Source of the DNA: Thiotrichaceae bacterium
GTDB lineage: Bacteria > Pseudomonadota > Gammaproteobacteria > Beggiatoales > Beggiatoaceae
Reading direction: 5' to 3'
DNA: 33,681 bases
Assembly (NCBI GenBank): GCA_011391085.1
Contig: JAABRD010000057.1
Span: 1-33,681, forward strand
Program-made: the position numbers and the translations under genes
Notes under the pieces: generated by a model
Told to the model about the DNA's origin: nothing
The model's database searches: none
What the model saw: the letters and a program-made list of their open reading frames with translations, nothing else
Shown: piece by piece, positions 7,751 to 14,786 of the stretch
How positions within the stretch are numbered: position 1 is the stretch's first letter
Layout of the letters: the number at the start of each line of letters is the position of its first letter

Positions 7751-9436
7751 TTACTGCCCTTCGGTGACTATCTTCTTGGTGATAACCCATTGTTGGGCTA
7801 TCGATAGCAGGTTGTTGATTAGCCAGTATAGCACCAATCCTGAGGGGAAGAAGGCAAAGAAGACGGTGAAGACGATGGGCAAAATCAGCATGACTTTTTG
7901 TTGCACTGGGTCAATGGGGGCTGGGTTGAGGAAGTGTTGAATCAACATGGTGACGCCCATGACCAGGGGTAACACAAAATAAGGGTCCGCGGTGGAGAGG
8001 TCTTGCCACCACCAGATGAAGGGGGCTTGGCGTAATTCGACGCTTTCGAGGAGGACCCAGTAGAGGGAAATGAACACGGGGATTTGAATGAGGATTGGTA
8101 GGCAACCACCGAAGGGATTGATTTTCTCTTTCTTATACAGGTCCATCATGGCTTGATTGAGTTTGGCTTTGTCTTCTCCGTAGCGTTCTTTGAGGGAGAC
8201 GAGACGGGGTTGGAGGCGCCGCATGTTGGCCATGGATTTATAGCTGGTGGCCGACAGTTGGAAGAAGGCGAGTTTGACCATAATGGTGAGAATGATGATG
8301 GACCAGCCCCAGTTGCCAACGATTTGTTGAATCCATTCTAGCATCCAGAAGAGGGGTTGGGCAATGAACCATAACCAGCCGTAATCAACGGTGAGGTCTA
8401 GGTTGGGGGCTAGGGCTGATAGGACGTGTTGCAGTTTGGGCCCGGTGTAGAGTTTGATCTGAAAGGAGTGTTGGGCCCCTGGGGCAACCGTTTGGGGAGG
8501 GCCATAGAGTCCTAATACGTAGCGAGAGTTGTCAATGACGTTGGTGTAGTAGTTGTGAATCTGGGTTTTGTCAGGAACCCAGGCGGCAACAAAGTAGTGT
8601 TGAATCATGGCGGCCCAACCGTCGGTCCAACCGGGACGGTGTTCTTGAGTAAACTGGCCCTTTTGCATGTCGTCAAACGTGATTTTTTCGTAACGGTGAC
8701 TGGGGCTAGAAATGGCGCCTCCTAGATAGGTATAGACGAACGGCGTTCCTCCGGTGGTGCTGTCAATGCGTTGGAGTTGTCCATACAAGCGTCCTTGCCA
8801 AGGAGAGGGGGTGCCATTGTCGACCAGGTAGGTGACTTCTGTCACATAGCTACCGCGTCGAAAGGTATAGATTTTGGTGACGTTGAGACCGTTGTCATTG
8901 TGCCAGTGTAATTTCACTTCAAGAGTGTCAGCATGTTCTTCTAAGCGATAATGGGTTTGTTCGCTGGAATAGATGGCTTGATGAGTTGGCGCAGTCTCGG
9001 CGGGTAGTAAGCCGGTTTGGGCCACGAAGAGGGAGGCGAGGTCATCATTCATTAATCGGAAAGGTTGGTCTTTTGTCTTGACGTCAACTGGATAAGTGGG
9101 TAACTCGACTCGCCGGATGTCACCGCCAATGGTGTCGATTTCAAGTTTTAACACGTCCGTTTGCACGACAATCCGCGAGGCGGTGGGTAAGGTTTGTTGT
9201 GACAGTGACGCTGGCCCTTCGGGTACGTTTGTGCGAGTGGTCGGTTTTTCTACCAGGTTAGGTAATTCAGAGGTAGCCGTGGCTGGCGCGGTGGGGGTAG
9301 CGGTGTCGGAAGTGTTAGAGGTATTGGTCGGCGAGACGTGGCTGGGTTTGGGACCATAATCTTGTTGCCAGGCTTGATAAAGCAGTAACAAGATAAGAAG
9401 GAGGGTGGTTATTAAGATGAGTCTGAAATTATCCAT
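7751..9436 (-). CDS. yidC: Membrane protein insertase YidC
   Basis: A 561-residue inner-membrane insertase (Oxa1 family) that inserts proteins alone or with SecYEG. It has an N-terminal signal-anchor helix (NFRLILITTLLLILLLLY), a Thr/Pro-rich linker, a large periplasmic domain to about residue 340, and then the conserved five-helix core. Recognisable core motifs are NWGWSIIILTIMVK, the coiled cytoplasmic loop SMANMRRLQPRLVSLKERYG, NPFGGCLPILIQIPVFISLY, ELRQAPF and FPSGLVLYW. The groove Arg of E. coli is Lys here (IMVKLAFF), a conservative change. The start at 9436 is preferred over 9472 because the helix then begins at the N-terminus and the ATG overlaps the yidD stop by 8 bases, which suggests translational coupling. 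It is the last gene of the rpmH operon. Confidence 0.97.
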   Translation of the reverse strand: MDNFRLILITTLLLILLLLYQAWQQDYGPKPSHVSPTNTSNTSDTATPTAPATATSELPNLVEKPTTRTNVPEGPASLSQQTLPTASRIVVQTDVLKLEIDTIGGDIRRVELPTYPVDVKTKDQPFRLMNDDLASLFVAQTGLLPAETAPTHQAIYSSEQTHYRLEEHADTLEVKLHWHNDNGLNVTKIYTFRRGSYVTEVTYLVDNGTPSPWQGRLYGQLQRIDSTTGGTPFVYTYLGGAISSPSHRYEKITFDDMQKGQFTQEHRPGWTDGWAAMIQHYFVAAWVPDKTQIHNYYTNVIDNSRYVLGLYGPPQTVAPGAQHSFQIKLYTGPKLQHVLSALAPNLDLTVDYGWLWFIAQPLFWMLEWIQQIVGNWGWSIIILTIMVKLAFFQLSATSYKSMANMRRLQPRLVSLKERYGEDKAKLNQAMMDLYKKEKINPFGGCLPILIQIPVFISLYWVLLESVELRQAPFIWWWQDLSTADPYFVLPLVMGVTMLIQHFLNPAPIDPVQQKVMLILPIVFTVFFAFFPSGLVLYWLINNLLSIAQQWVITKKIVTEGQ

Positions 9437-9665
9437 GTTTGTCAATGTGTTCTCGTTTTGGAACTGGGTCAAATCCCCCAGGGTGCCAGGGATGGCAACG
9501 GAGTATGCGTTTGAGACTTAACCAAAGTCCTGGCAGGGTCCCATGTTCAGTAATAGCAATGAGTGCATATTCTGAACAACTGGGGTAAAATCGGCAATGT
9601 TGACCTAACCAGGGGCGAATGCCGAGTTGATAGCCTTGGATTAATAAAGTCAGGATTTTTTGCAT
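9429..9665 (-). CDS. yidD: Membrane protein insertion efficiency factor YidD
   Basis: A 78-residue small protein of the YidD family, associated with the inner membrane and thought to help YidC-dependent insertion. It shows the family pattern of a hydrophobic first helix (LTLLIQGYQLGIRPWLG), the Cys-rich CRFYPSCSEYA motif, and the RCHPWHPGGFDPVP end. The start at 9665 overlaps the last 16 bases of rnpA, and its stop overlaps the yidC start, so all three genes are interlocked. The longer frame from 9704 would only read back into rnpA and is not needed. Confidence 0.95.
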   Translation of the reverse strand: MQKILTLLIQGYQLGIRPWLGQHCRFYPSCSEYALIAITEHGTLPGLWLSLKRILRCHPWHPGGFDPVPKREHIDKHG

Positions 9666-10012
9666 CGCCGTGCGATTTTTTGCCAATGGGTGGTTAAAGC
9701 ACAAGTGAGAGTCCGGTTATCGAATTGGTCAATTCCCTCTTTTGCCAATACCACGCAATCTATGCCCATTAAGCCGTGTTGATGGTACCGAAAACTTTCG
9801 CGGATAAGGCGTTTGACTCGGTTCCTCGCGACGGCTTCTCGGATTTTCTTTTTCGCAATGACTAACCCTAATCGGGCCGTGGTCACGGCGTTAGGTCTAG
9901 CTAACACAGTGAAATAATTATCCCCCGATTTACAGGCTTGATCAAAGACGTTTTTAAATTCAGAGGGTTTTAATAGGCGTTGCCATCGCGTGAATTGGTA
10001 AGAGGGTTTCAT
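9650..10012 (-). CDS. rnpA: Ribonuclease P protein component
   Basis: A 120-residue basic protein, the protein subunit of RNase P, which cleaves tRNA 5' leaders together with the RNA subunit. Typical features are the start KPSYQFTRWQRLLKPSEFKN, the LVIAKKKIREAVARNRVKRL motif (the RNR signature at about residues 65-75), and RESFRYHQ. It starts 7 bases after the rpmH stop with no clear Shine-Dalgarno sequence, consistent with coupling. The rnpB RNA is not in the window. Confidence 0.96.
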   Translation of the reverse strand: MKPSYQFTRWQRLLKPSEFKNVFDQACKSGDNYFTVLARPNAVTTARLGLVIAKKKIREAVARNRVKRLIRESFRYHQHGLMGIDCVVLAKEGIDQFDNRTLTCALTTHWQKIARRCKKS

Positions 10013-10019
10013 TGCGAAA

Positions 10020-10154
10020 TTACGCCGTTAGATGGACACGCCCTTTGGCGCGACGGGCGTTAATGACATCCCGTCCTCCTTTGGTTCTCATGCGGGCGCG
10101 AAAACCATGACGACGTTTGCGGACTAAGTTGCTGGGTTGGAAAGTTCTTTTCAT
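10020..10154 (-). CDS. rpmH: 50S ribosomal protein L34
   Basis: A 44-residue highly basic ribosomal protein. It starts [20 protein letters not shown], continues with [19 protein letters not shown] and ends VHLTA, the universal L34 pattern. It is first in the rpmH-rnpA-yidD-yidC operon, with its promoter at 10207-10234. In many gammaproteobacteria dnaA is divergent upstream of rpmH; here the upstream side is a gene-free repeat region followed by an unrelated lipoprotein gene. Confidence 0.98.
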   Translation of the reverse strand: MKRTFQPSNLVRKRRHGFRARMRTKGGRDVINARRAKGRVHLTA

Positions 10155-10206
10155 AAGGGTTTATTTTCTTCAATCAATATCAATAGAGTTATGCTAAACT
10201 AGCTAT

Positions 10207-10234
10207 TTTATAGTGTGCTTTTTGGATTTGTCAA
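10207..10234 (-). promoter_or_regulatory. Sigma70-type promoter of rpmH operon
   Basis: On the minus strand a perfect -35 TTGACA (10234-10229) is followed by a 16-base spacer and -10 TATAAA (10212-10207). It lies 53 bases upstream of the rpmH start, which predicts a leader of about 45 bases. Confidence 0.75.
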
Positions 10235-10410
10235 CCTACTTTGGAGAGTTTTTTTACGCAGAGATAGTTAATCCAAAAAATTTGCACCCTTTAGTAGTAT
10301 GTCTTATGATAACATTATTGACACATATCATGGACCGCTATTAGAATTGAAATTTGGGCAACACGGTTTTCCTAAAACATGTTTTAAGTGTAAATTTGGA
10401 TTTTCTCATT

Positions 10411-10478
10411 TGTACCCCCCCTGCCCCCCGTACACGGGCGGAGTCACTCCCCCCGTGTACGGGGGGCAGGGGGGTATA
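10411..10478. repeat. Solitary GC-rich hairpin core
   Basis: It has the same palindromic core as the family B elements nearby (TGTACCCCCC, CCGTACACGG, GTGTACGGGGGG) but without the TAGTAATATTC ends. It is either an eroded family B copy or an independently moving core. Confidence 0.65.
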
Positions 10479-10591
10479 AGTGACAATGATGGAGTCCAAC
10501 ACACGTTTTGGGACTCCACCGTGGGATGTTTTGGGACACTACGGTGGAATGACCACAGGTTAGATGGTGTTGCACGCGAGGTCACGTTTTA

Positions 10592-10705
10592 TAGTAATAT
10601 TCCTCATCACTTGTACCCCCCCAGCCCCCCCGTACACGGGGGGAGTGACTCCCCCCGCGTGCGGGGGGCAGGGGGGGTATAATAAATTGAGAAGGAATAT
10701 TACTA
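10592..10705. repeat. Family B element, copy 2, flanked by TA
   Basis: The ends TAGTAATATTCCTCATCACT and the near-complement finishing GAATATTACTA are each flanked by TA (10590-10591 and 10706-10707). The core is the GC-rich hairpin. Confidence 0.82.
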
Positions 10706-10772
10706 TATTAAGAAAGATATTCTTAGGTGGACTCATCTAACCAAATTGGTTTATAATCGTCACCATATTATA

Positions 10773-10882
10773 TAGTGATATTCACTTATTCTTGTACCCC
10801 CCAGCCCCCCCGCACGCAGGGGGGTCACTCCCCCCCGTGTACGGGGGGCTGGGGGGGGTACAAAAATGAATGAATATTACTA
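10773..10882. repeat. Family B element, copy 3, flanked by TA
   Basis: The ends TAGTGATATTCACTTATTCT and GAATGAATATTACTA lie between TA dinucleotides (10771-10772 and 10883-10884). The core is the same GC-rich hairpin. The left and right ends differ slightly from copy 2, so these are not recent duplicates of each other. Confidence 0.82.
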
Positions 10883-10961
10883 TAACAAGCACAAAGTTTC
10901 GCTTTAAACACCTGGGGGCTGGCCTCTTGGGTGGCGTGGAATCAGAATTGGTAGGAATCTA

Positions 10962-12227
10962 ATGCACTGCAACAACACTAACAAAATAATTGGCCTGCTA
11001 ATATTATGTTTAGGTATGGTTATTTCTTGCGCGACGCCGCAACCGCAACCGGCGCCTCTAGTCACACAGTACCCTTTGAAATTAGAGGTTGCTATACGTA
11101 CTTTAGTGAATGACCTATTACAACAACTCCCCAAAAATCCAAATGGCACAAATGAATTGAGTACACCTCTTAAAATTGTGTTAGACCCTTTTGTGGATAT
11201 GGCCAGCGGTGAAGTTGTGCAAGTCAGTCGGCAAATGGAACAACTCATTGTGGATGAAATTCATACTCATTCTAACGATATGACTGTTTCACGAATGACT
11301 TCCCAAAATATACGTCAAGCCAATTATGTTATCAATGGTACCATTCATTTAGAAAATTATGAGGTGGGTACTGGCGGCACCACTCCACCAGAAAATATAG
11401 AAAAATTCTATCGTGTCTCCTCCTCTATGGTGAACTTAGGGAATGCGAAGATTATTGCCCATTCAGATGTTTGGATTTCGGAGAAGGAATTAAATTATAC
11501 TCCTATTGCTGCTTATCAAGACAGTCCTATGTATCTTAAAGACAAACGTCTTGAGAGTTTAGTGACGACTGCCAAAACTCCTTCTGGACAATCTGTTTCG
11601 GAAGAGTATTATAATGGATTAGACACCCATGCTTTATTGGCCGAAGCCGATACTCTGTATGAACAAAGTGATTACGAGAAAGCCTTGCTTATCCTCAACA
11701 AAGCCGCCTCCCGTTCGGATGGAAACGTAATGAAAACGTATGCAGGTTTATATGAGACGCATCGGAAGTTAGATCATCGGAAAGACGCTGAACAAGCATT
11801 TGCTAGACTACTGGCCGTCAGTGTTCAGGAGACTCAGCGGTTAAATATGAAATTTCTATTTAAAGTCAATTCCGCTGACTTTATTGAAGAGTCTGTATTA
11901 AGAGAAGAATACTCGTTTTGGTTAAATCAAATTACTGAATATTTCAGTCATAACCAGGACCAATGTTTTCATATTGTGGGTCACTCTAGCCATTCTGGAA
12001 AGGCGGCTTATAATGAGAACTTATCTAAGTTACGGGCGCAAAAAGTCCAAAAACTGATGAAACCGAATTTTCCACAAATTATGCAAAGGTCACAAGCGAT
12101 GGGTAAAGGTTTTGAAGAAAATCTCGTCGGACTAGGCACAGACGATGCGCGTGATGCTATTGACCGGCGCGTGGAAATTGTCATCGTCAATTGTTCACAA
12201 CTGGGTAAAGAGTTGACCACTTTTTGA
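10962..12227 (+). CDS. OmpA-family outer-membrane lipoprotein with TPR segment
   Basis: A 421-residue secreted lipoprotein. It has a hydrophobic signal peptide (IIGLLILCLGMV) and a lipobox VISC with the lipidated Cys at residue 23, then a Pro/Gln-rich linker. Residues about 50-180 resemble the CsgG/FlgT/LpoB-type alpha-beta domain (LKIVLDPFVD, YVINGTIHLENY). About 220-285 is TPR-like (LLAEADTLYEQSDYEKALLIL). About 330-415 is an OmpA-like peptidoglycan-binding domain (HIVGHSSHSGKAAYNENLSK, then RAQKVQ and DRRVEIVIV). A Shine-Dalgarno-like TAGGAAT precedes the ATG. It probably sits in the outer membrane and holds peptidoglycan. The last codons lie in a hairpin (12203-12246) that separates it from the hemerythrin gene. 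Confidence 0.83.
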   Translation: MHCNNTNKIIGLLILCLGMVISCATPQPQPAPLVTQYPLKLEVAIRTLVNDLLQQLPKNPNGTNELSTPLKIVLDPFVDMASGEVVQVSRQMEQLIVDEIHTHSNDMTVSRMTSQNIRQANYVINGTIHLENYEVGTGGTTPPENIEKFYRVSSSMVNLGNAKIIAHSDVWISEKELNYTPIAAYQDSPMYLKDKRLESLVTTAKTPSGQSVSEEYYNGLDTHALLAEADTLYEQSDYEKALLILNKAASRSDGNVMKTYAGLYETHRKLDHRKDAEQAFARLLAVSVQETQRLNMKFLFKVNSADFIEESVLREEYSFWLNQITEYFSHNQDQCFHIVGHSSHSGKAAYNENLSKLRAQKVQKLMKPNFPQIMQRSQAMGKGFEENLVGLGTDDARDAIDRRVEIVIVNCSQLGKELTTF

Positions 12228-12246
12228 AAGTTGTCAACTCTTACCC
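12203..12246. repeat. Family H hairpin at the end of the lipoprotein gene
   Basis: The arms GGGTAAAGAGTTGAC (12203-12217) and GTCAACTCTTACCC (12233-12246) pair with one bulge. The inner CACTTT and AAAGT extend the stem. It includes the last seven codons of the lipoprotein. A related hairpin ends the squalene synthase gene at 15826. It is a possible transcription terminator, but there is no T-run. Confidence 0.7.
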
Positions 12247-12279
12247 GAAACAAATATTCACTTGGAGGCCCCCAGAACT

Positions 12280-12735
12280 ATGAAAAATCTTATTGATTGG
12301 ACCAACGATTTAAGTGTTGGAATTGAAGAAATTGACGAACAACACAAAATTCTCGTCAGTTTGGTTAACCGTCTCTATCAAGGCATCATACACCAGACAG
12401 ATGTCACGGTCCTTCAAGAAGTCTTGAATGAACTGGTTCAATACACGATTGTACATTTTTCCGTAGAGGAAAGCTTGATGCGAATTTTTGATTACCCCAG
12501 TTATGAGGAACATAAGCAATACCATCTGGAGTTGACTCAACAGGTTAAAAACTTCAGTGGAAAATTTAAAAGCGGTAAGGCCACTATCAGCATGGAACTT
12601 CTCTCTTTCCTAAGAAAGTGGTTGACCAATCACATCATGGTAGAGGACAAGAAGTACACGCCATTTTTTCTGGACAGGGGATTGAAAAAATCCTGGGCTA
12701 AACGGTCCTGGATTGGCAAAATCTGGAATCTGTGA
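12280..12735 (+). CDS. Bacteriohemerythrin, copy 1
   Basis: A 151-residue four-helix di-iron protein that binds oxygen reversibly, probably in the cytoplasm. All seven expected ligands are present: His22 (DEQHK), His59 and Glu63 (HFSVEE), His78 and His82 (HKQYH), His118 and Asp123 (HIMVED). The start at 12280 is fixed by a GGAGG Shine-Dalgarno sequence at 12264-12268; an in-frame ATG 18 bases upstream would put this site inside the gene. The basic C-terminal tail (KKSWAKRSWIGKIW) is shared with copy 2. The role may be oxygen storage, delivery or sensing in a microaerophile. It follows the lipoprotein gene after 52 bases. Confidence 0.95.
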   Translation: MKNLIDWTNDLSVGIEEIDEQHKILVSLVNRLYQGIIHQTDVTVLQEVLNELVQYTIVHFSVEESLMRIFDYPSYEEHKQYHLELTQQVKNFSGKFKSGKATISMELLSFLRKWLTNHIMVEDKKYTPFFLDRGLKKSWAKRSWIGKIWNL

Positions 12736-12751
12736 ACACGTCTTGGGGAGA

Positions 12752-12948
12752 GAGTGGATAGTGGTGTTAGTGGATAGTGGATAGTGGCTTGAGTGGATAG
12801 TGGATAGTGAATCAAGGTGGACTAGAGGCTTTAGCCGGAGACGTGCCCCTGCCACCGGCTAAAGCCTCTAGTCCAGTATGATTTGTTATCCACTATCCAC
12901 TCAAACCACTATCCACTCAAACCACTATCCGCTAACACCACTATCCGT
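12752..12948. repeat. Composite inverted repeat: heptamer arms around a family D palindrome
   Basis: The left arm (about 12752-12810) is built from AGTGGAT heptamers interrupted by GTGTT and CTTG. The right arm (about 12887-12948) is its near-complement (ATCCACT heptamers with TCAAACC). Between them lies a family D copy at 12818-12875 with perfect 21-base arms (TGGACTAGAGGCTTTAGCC then GG). It fills the gap between the two hemerythrin genes. The transcript would form a very long stem. Confidence 0.85.
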
Positions 12949-12968
12949 AACAAAAGGAGATAAACTTT

Positions 12969-13436
12969 ATGAAAAACCTCGTCGAATGGTCAGAAGAACT
13001 CAGTGTCGGTATTGAAGAAATTGACGAACAACACAAAATCATTGTTGGCTTAGTCAATCGGCTTTACGAAGGTATTATACACCAGTCAGATACGGTTTTA
13101 ATCCAAAGTATCTTGGATGAATTGGTTCAATATACCATCATTCACTTTGCCGTTGAGGAAAGCCTGATGCGGATTTTTGACTATCCTTATTATGAGGAAC
13201 ACAAACACGCCCATCAAGAACTGACGAAACATGTGATTGATCTACAAAAGAAATTTAGATTGGGCAAGGTTTCTATCAACATGGAATTGTTGTCTTTCTT
13301 GAGAAAATGGGTTACGACTCACATTTTGGGGGATGACAAAAAATACACTCCCTACTTTTTGGAAAAAGGTCTCAAGACCTCGTGGAACAAACGAACTTCC
13401 TGGATGGGGAAAATTTGGCAATCTGTTCATCAATAA
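12969..13436 (+). CDS. Bacteriohemerythrin, copy 2
   Basis: A 155-residue paralogue of the gene at 12280, strongly alike along its whole length including the odd C-terminal SW-K-R-SW-GKIW tail, so a tandem duplication is the simplest origin. The seven iron ligands are at the same places: His22, His59, Glu63, His78, His82, His118, Asp123. AGGAG at 12955-12959 precedes the ATG at a good distance. The repeat-rich spacer before it means it may have its own transcript or be separated by the long stem. The function is expected to be reversible oxygen binding. Confidence 0.95.
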   Translation: MKNLVEWSEELSVGIEEIDEQHKIIVGLVNRLYEGIIHQSDTVLIQSILDELVQYTIIHFAVEESLMRIFDYPYYEEHKHAHQELTKHVIDLQKKFRLGKVSINMELLSFLRKWVTTHILGDDKKYTPYFLEKGLKTSWNKRTSWMGKIWQSVHQ

Positions 13437-13456
13437 CGGGCTAAAGAAACTAAGTC

Positions 13457-13569
13457 AGGACTTACGCAACCGTGTTTGTAACTCTTTGAGTTGATACCCC
13501 CTATCCCCCGTACACGGGGGGGAATCACTCCCTCCCCGCGGGTGGGTGTGGGGTGATTGCGTAAGTCCT
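13457..13569. repeat. Family C element, copy 1
   Basis: The ends AGGACTTACGCAA and TTGCGTAAGTCCT face each other. The core is a partly decayed GC-rich hairpin (ACCCCCTATCCCCCGTACAC and GCGGGTGGGTGTGGGGT) like that of family B. Confidence 0.8.
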
Positions 13570-13571
13570 AT

Positions 13572-13598
13572 AAGTTTCTTAAAGAAACTTAGTTTCTC
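13572..13598. repeat. Family I palindrome AAGTTTCTTAAAGAAACTT
   Basis: A near-perfect palindrome plus an extra AGTTTCT half. Related sequences occur at 17911-17942, 27461-27527 and inside the family C copy at 27801. It lies 25 bases before the MoxR gene. Confidence 0.7.
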
Positions 13599-13622
13599 GT
13601 CACTTCTCACTTATTCAAGTCT

Positions 13623-14573
13623 ATGTCCGCCAATCATTCTTCACCTCTTACCACTTACCAACGTCTGGCGACGCACCTGTCAACTGTTATCAAAGGTCAA
13701 CGTCAAGCTATTAGAAAATTGTTGGCAGCTTTCGCCAGTGGGGGACACGTCTTGTTAGAAGACTTGCCAGGCACGGGCAAGACTACTCTGGCTAAAACGC
13801 TTGCCCAGTCATTGCAACTGGATTTTCAACGCATTCAATTTACTCCCGATCTGCTTCCTTCAGACATTTTGGGTGTCTCGATTTTTGACCAACGTGACCA
13901 CTCTTTTCATTTTCACAAAGGGCCTATCTTCACGGAAATTTTGTTAGCGGATGAAATTAATCGTGCCTCTCCCCGCACGCAATCGGCCCTGTTAGAAGCG
14001 ATGGGGGAAAAACAAATCAGCCTAGATGGCGTCCGGTATCCATTGGGCAACTTATTTTTTGTTATGGCCACCCAAAATCCTGTCGAATTTCATGGCACAT
14101 ACCCCCTTCCAGAAGCTCAAATGGATAGATTTACCATGCGTTTTCACTTAGGCTATGTCAGTCCAACAGAAGAAGTCGCCATTCTCTCCTCTCACCAGGC
14201 CGTTACCACTGACAACGTCTCCACTTTGCCCTGTGCGACTAGAGAAGAGATTGAACAATTGAGAACCGCGGTCCAAACTATCCGTATCAGTGAAGAGTTA
14301 AAACATTACATCGTGAACCTAGTCTCTGCCACCCGCAAATATACTGGCATACAAATGGGTGCCAGCCCACGCGCCTCCCTAGCCCTGATGAAGGTGGCAC
14401 AAGCCTTAGCACTCTTTGATGAGATGGAATTTGTCACCCCTGACCACATTCAAGAAATTGCGATTCCTGTCATCGCCCACCGCCTCAAAATTGATTCACA
14501 AGCGCGTTTTAGTGGTGTGACGGGAGAAAGCGTAGTTGAAAATATTTTGAGACAAGTGGCGGTGCCGGTTTAG
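13623..14573 (+). CDS. MoxR-family AAA+ ATPase
   Basis: A 316-residue cytoplasmic ATPase that probably acts as a chaperone or remodelling factor. Visible motifs are Walker A (LPGTGKTT, Lys53), Walker B (LLADEINRAS, D110/E111), sensor 1 (ATQNPVE, Asn152) and the GASPRAS sensor 2 segment, all in the usual order and at full family length. MoxR genes usually travel with DUF58 and von Willebrand factor A genes; none is seen here, so this is an orphan copy. No clear Shine-Dalgarno sequence precedes the ATG. The stop codon lies at the very edge of the inverted repeat that follows, and the next gene is a squalene/phytoene synthase with no evident functional link. Confidence 0.93.
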   Translation: MSANHSSPLTTYQRLATHLSTVIKGQRQAIRKLLAAFASGGHVLLEDLPGTGKTTLAKTLAQSLQLDFQRIQFTPDLLPSDILGVSIFDQRDHSFHFHKGPIFTEILLADEINRASPRTQSALLEAMGEKQISLDGVRYPLGNLFFVMATQNPVEFHGTYPLPEAQMDRFTMRFHLGYVSPTEEVAILSSHQAVTTDNVSTLPCATREEIEQLRTAVQTIRISEELKHYIVNLVSATRKYTGIQMGASPRASLALMKVAQALALFDEMEFVTPDHIQEIAIPVIAHRLKIDSQARFSGVTGESVVENILRQVAVPV

Positions 14574-14786
14574 TGGAGAGTGGAGAGTGGTTTTAGTGGA
14601 GAGTGGAGAGTGGATAGTGGATAACGAAAAAATCAGGGTGGACTAGAGGCTTCAGCCGGTGACGTGCCCCGATTTCCGGCTAAAGCCTCTAGTCCCGCCT
14701 TGTTTTACCACTCTCCACTCTCCACTCTCCACTCTCCACTCTCCACTCTCCACTCTCCACTAAAACCACTCTCCACTAAAATCACT
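14574..14786. repeat. Composite inverted repeat, second copy
   Basis: Same plan as 12752-12948: AGTGGAG heptamers on the left (14574-14620), a family D palindrome in the middle (14639-14695), and CCACTCT heptamers on the right (about 14708-14770), with seven tandem units in one run. It fills the whole gap between the MoxR and squalene synthase genes and opens an upstream in-frame ATG at 14664. Confidence 0.85.

Larger units (their letters stand above)
10155..10961. other. Gene-free repeat region upstream of rpmH
   Basis: Besides the rpmH promoter this 807-base stretch holds three GC-rich hairpin elements (10411-10478, 10592-10705, 10773-10882) and a damaged family G palindrome near 10492-10518. 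No DnaA box of the form TTATCCACA was seen, so I do not call an origin. The open frame from 10299 to 10682 is made largely of the two hairpins and is not credible. Confidence 0.6.

Noticed and set aside
10299-10682. Open frame of 127 codons between rpmH and the lipoprotein gene
   Set aside because: About a third of it is translated GC-rich hairpin (PPxPP and GGV peptides), without ribosome site or family likeness.
10155-10961. Replication origin upstream of rpmH
   Set aside because: No dnaA gene and no cluster of DnaA boxes were seen. The AT-rich part is short and the rest is mobile hairpins.
14664-14786. Longer N-terminus of squalene synthase
   Set aside because: The extra 41 residues are translated family D and CCACTCT heptamer sequence (HSPLSTLHSPLSTL), and the family fold starts at the later ATG.
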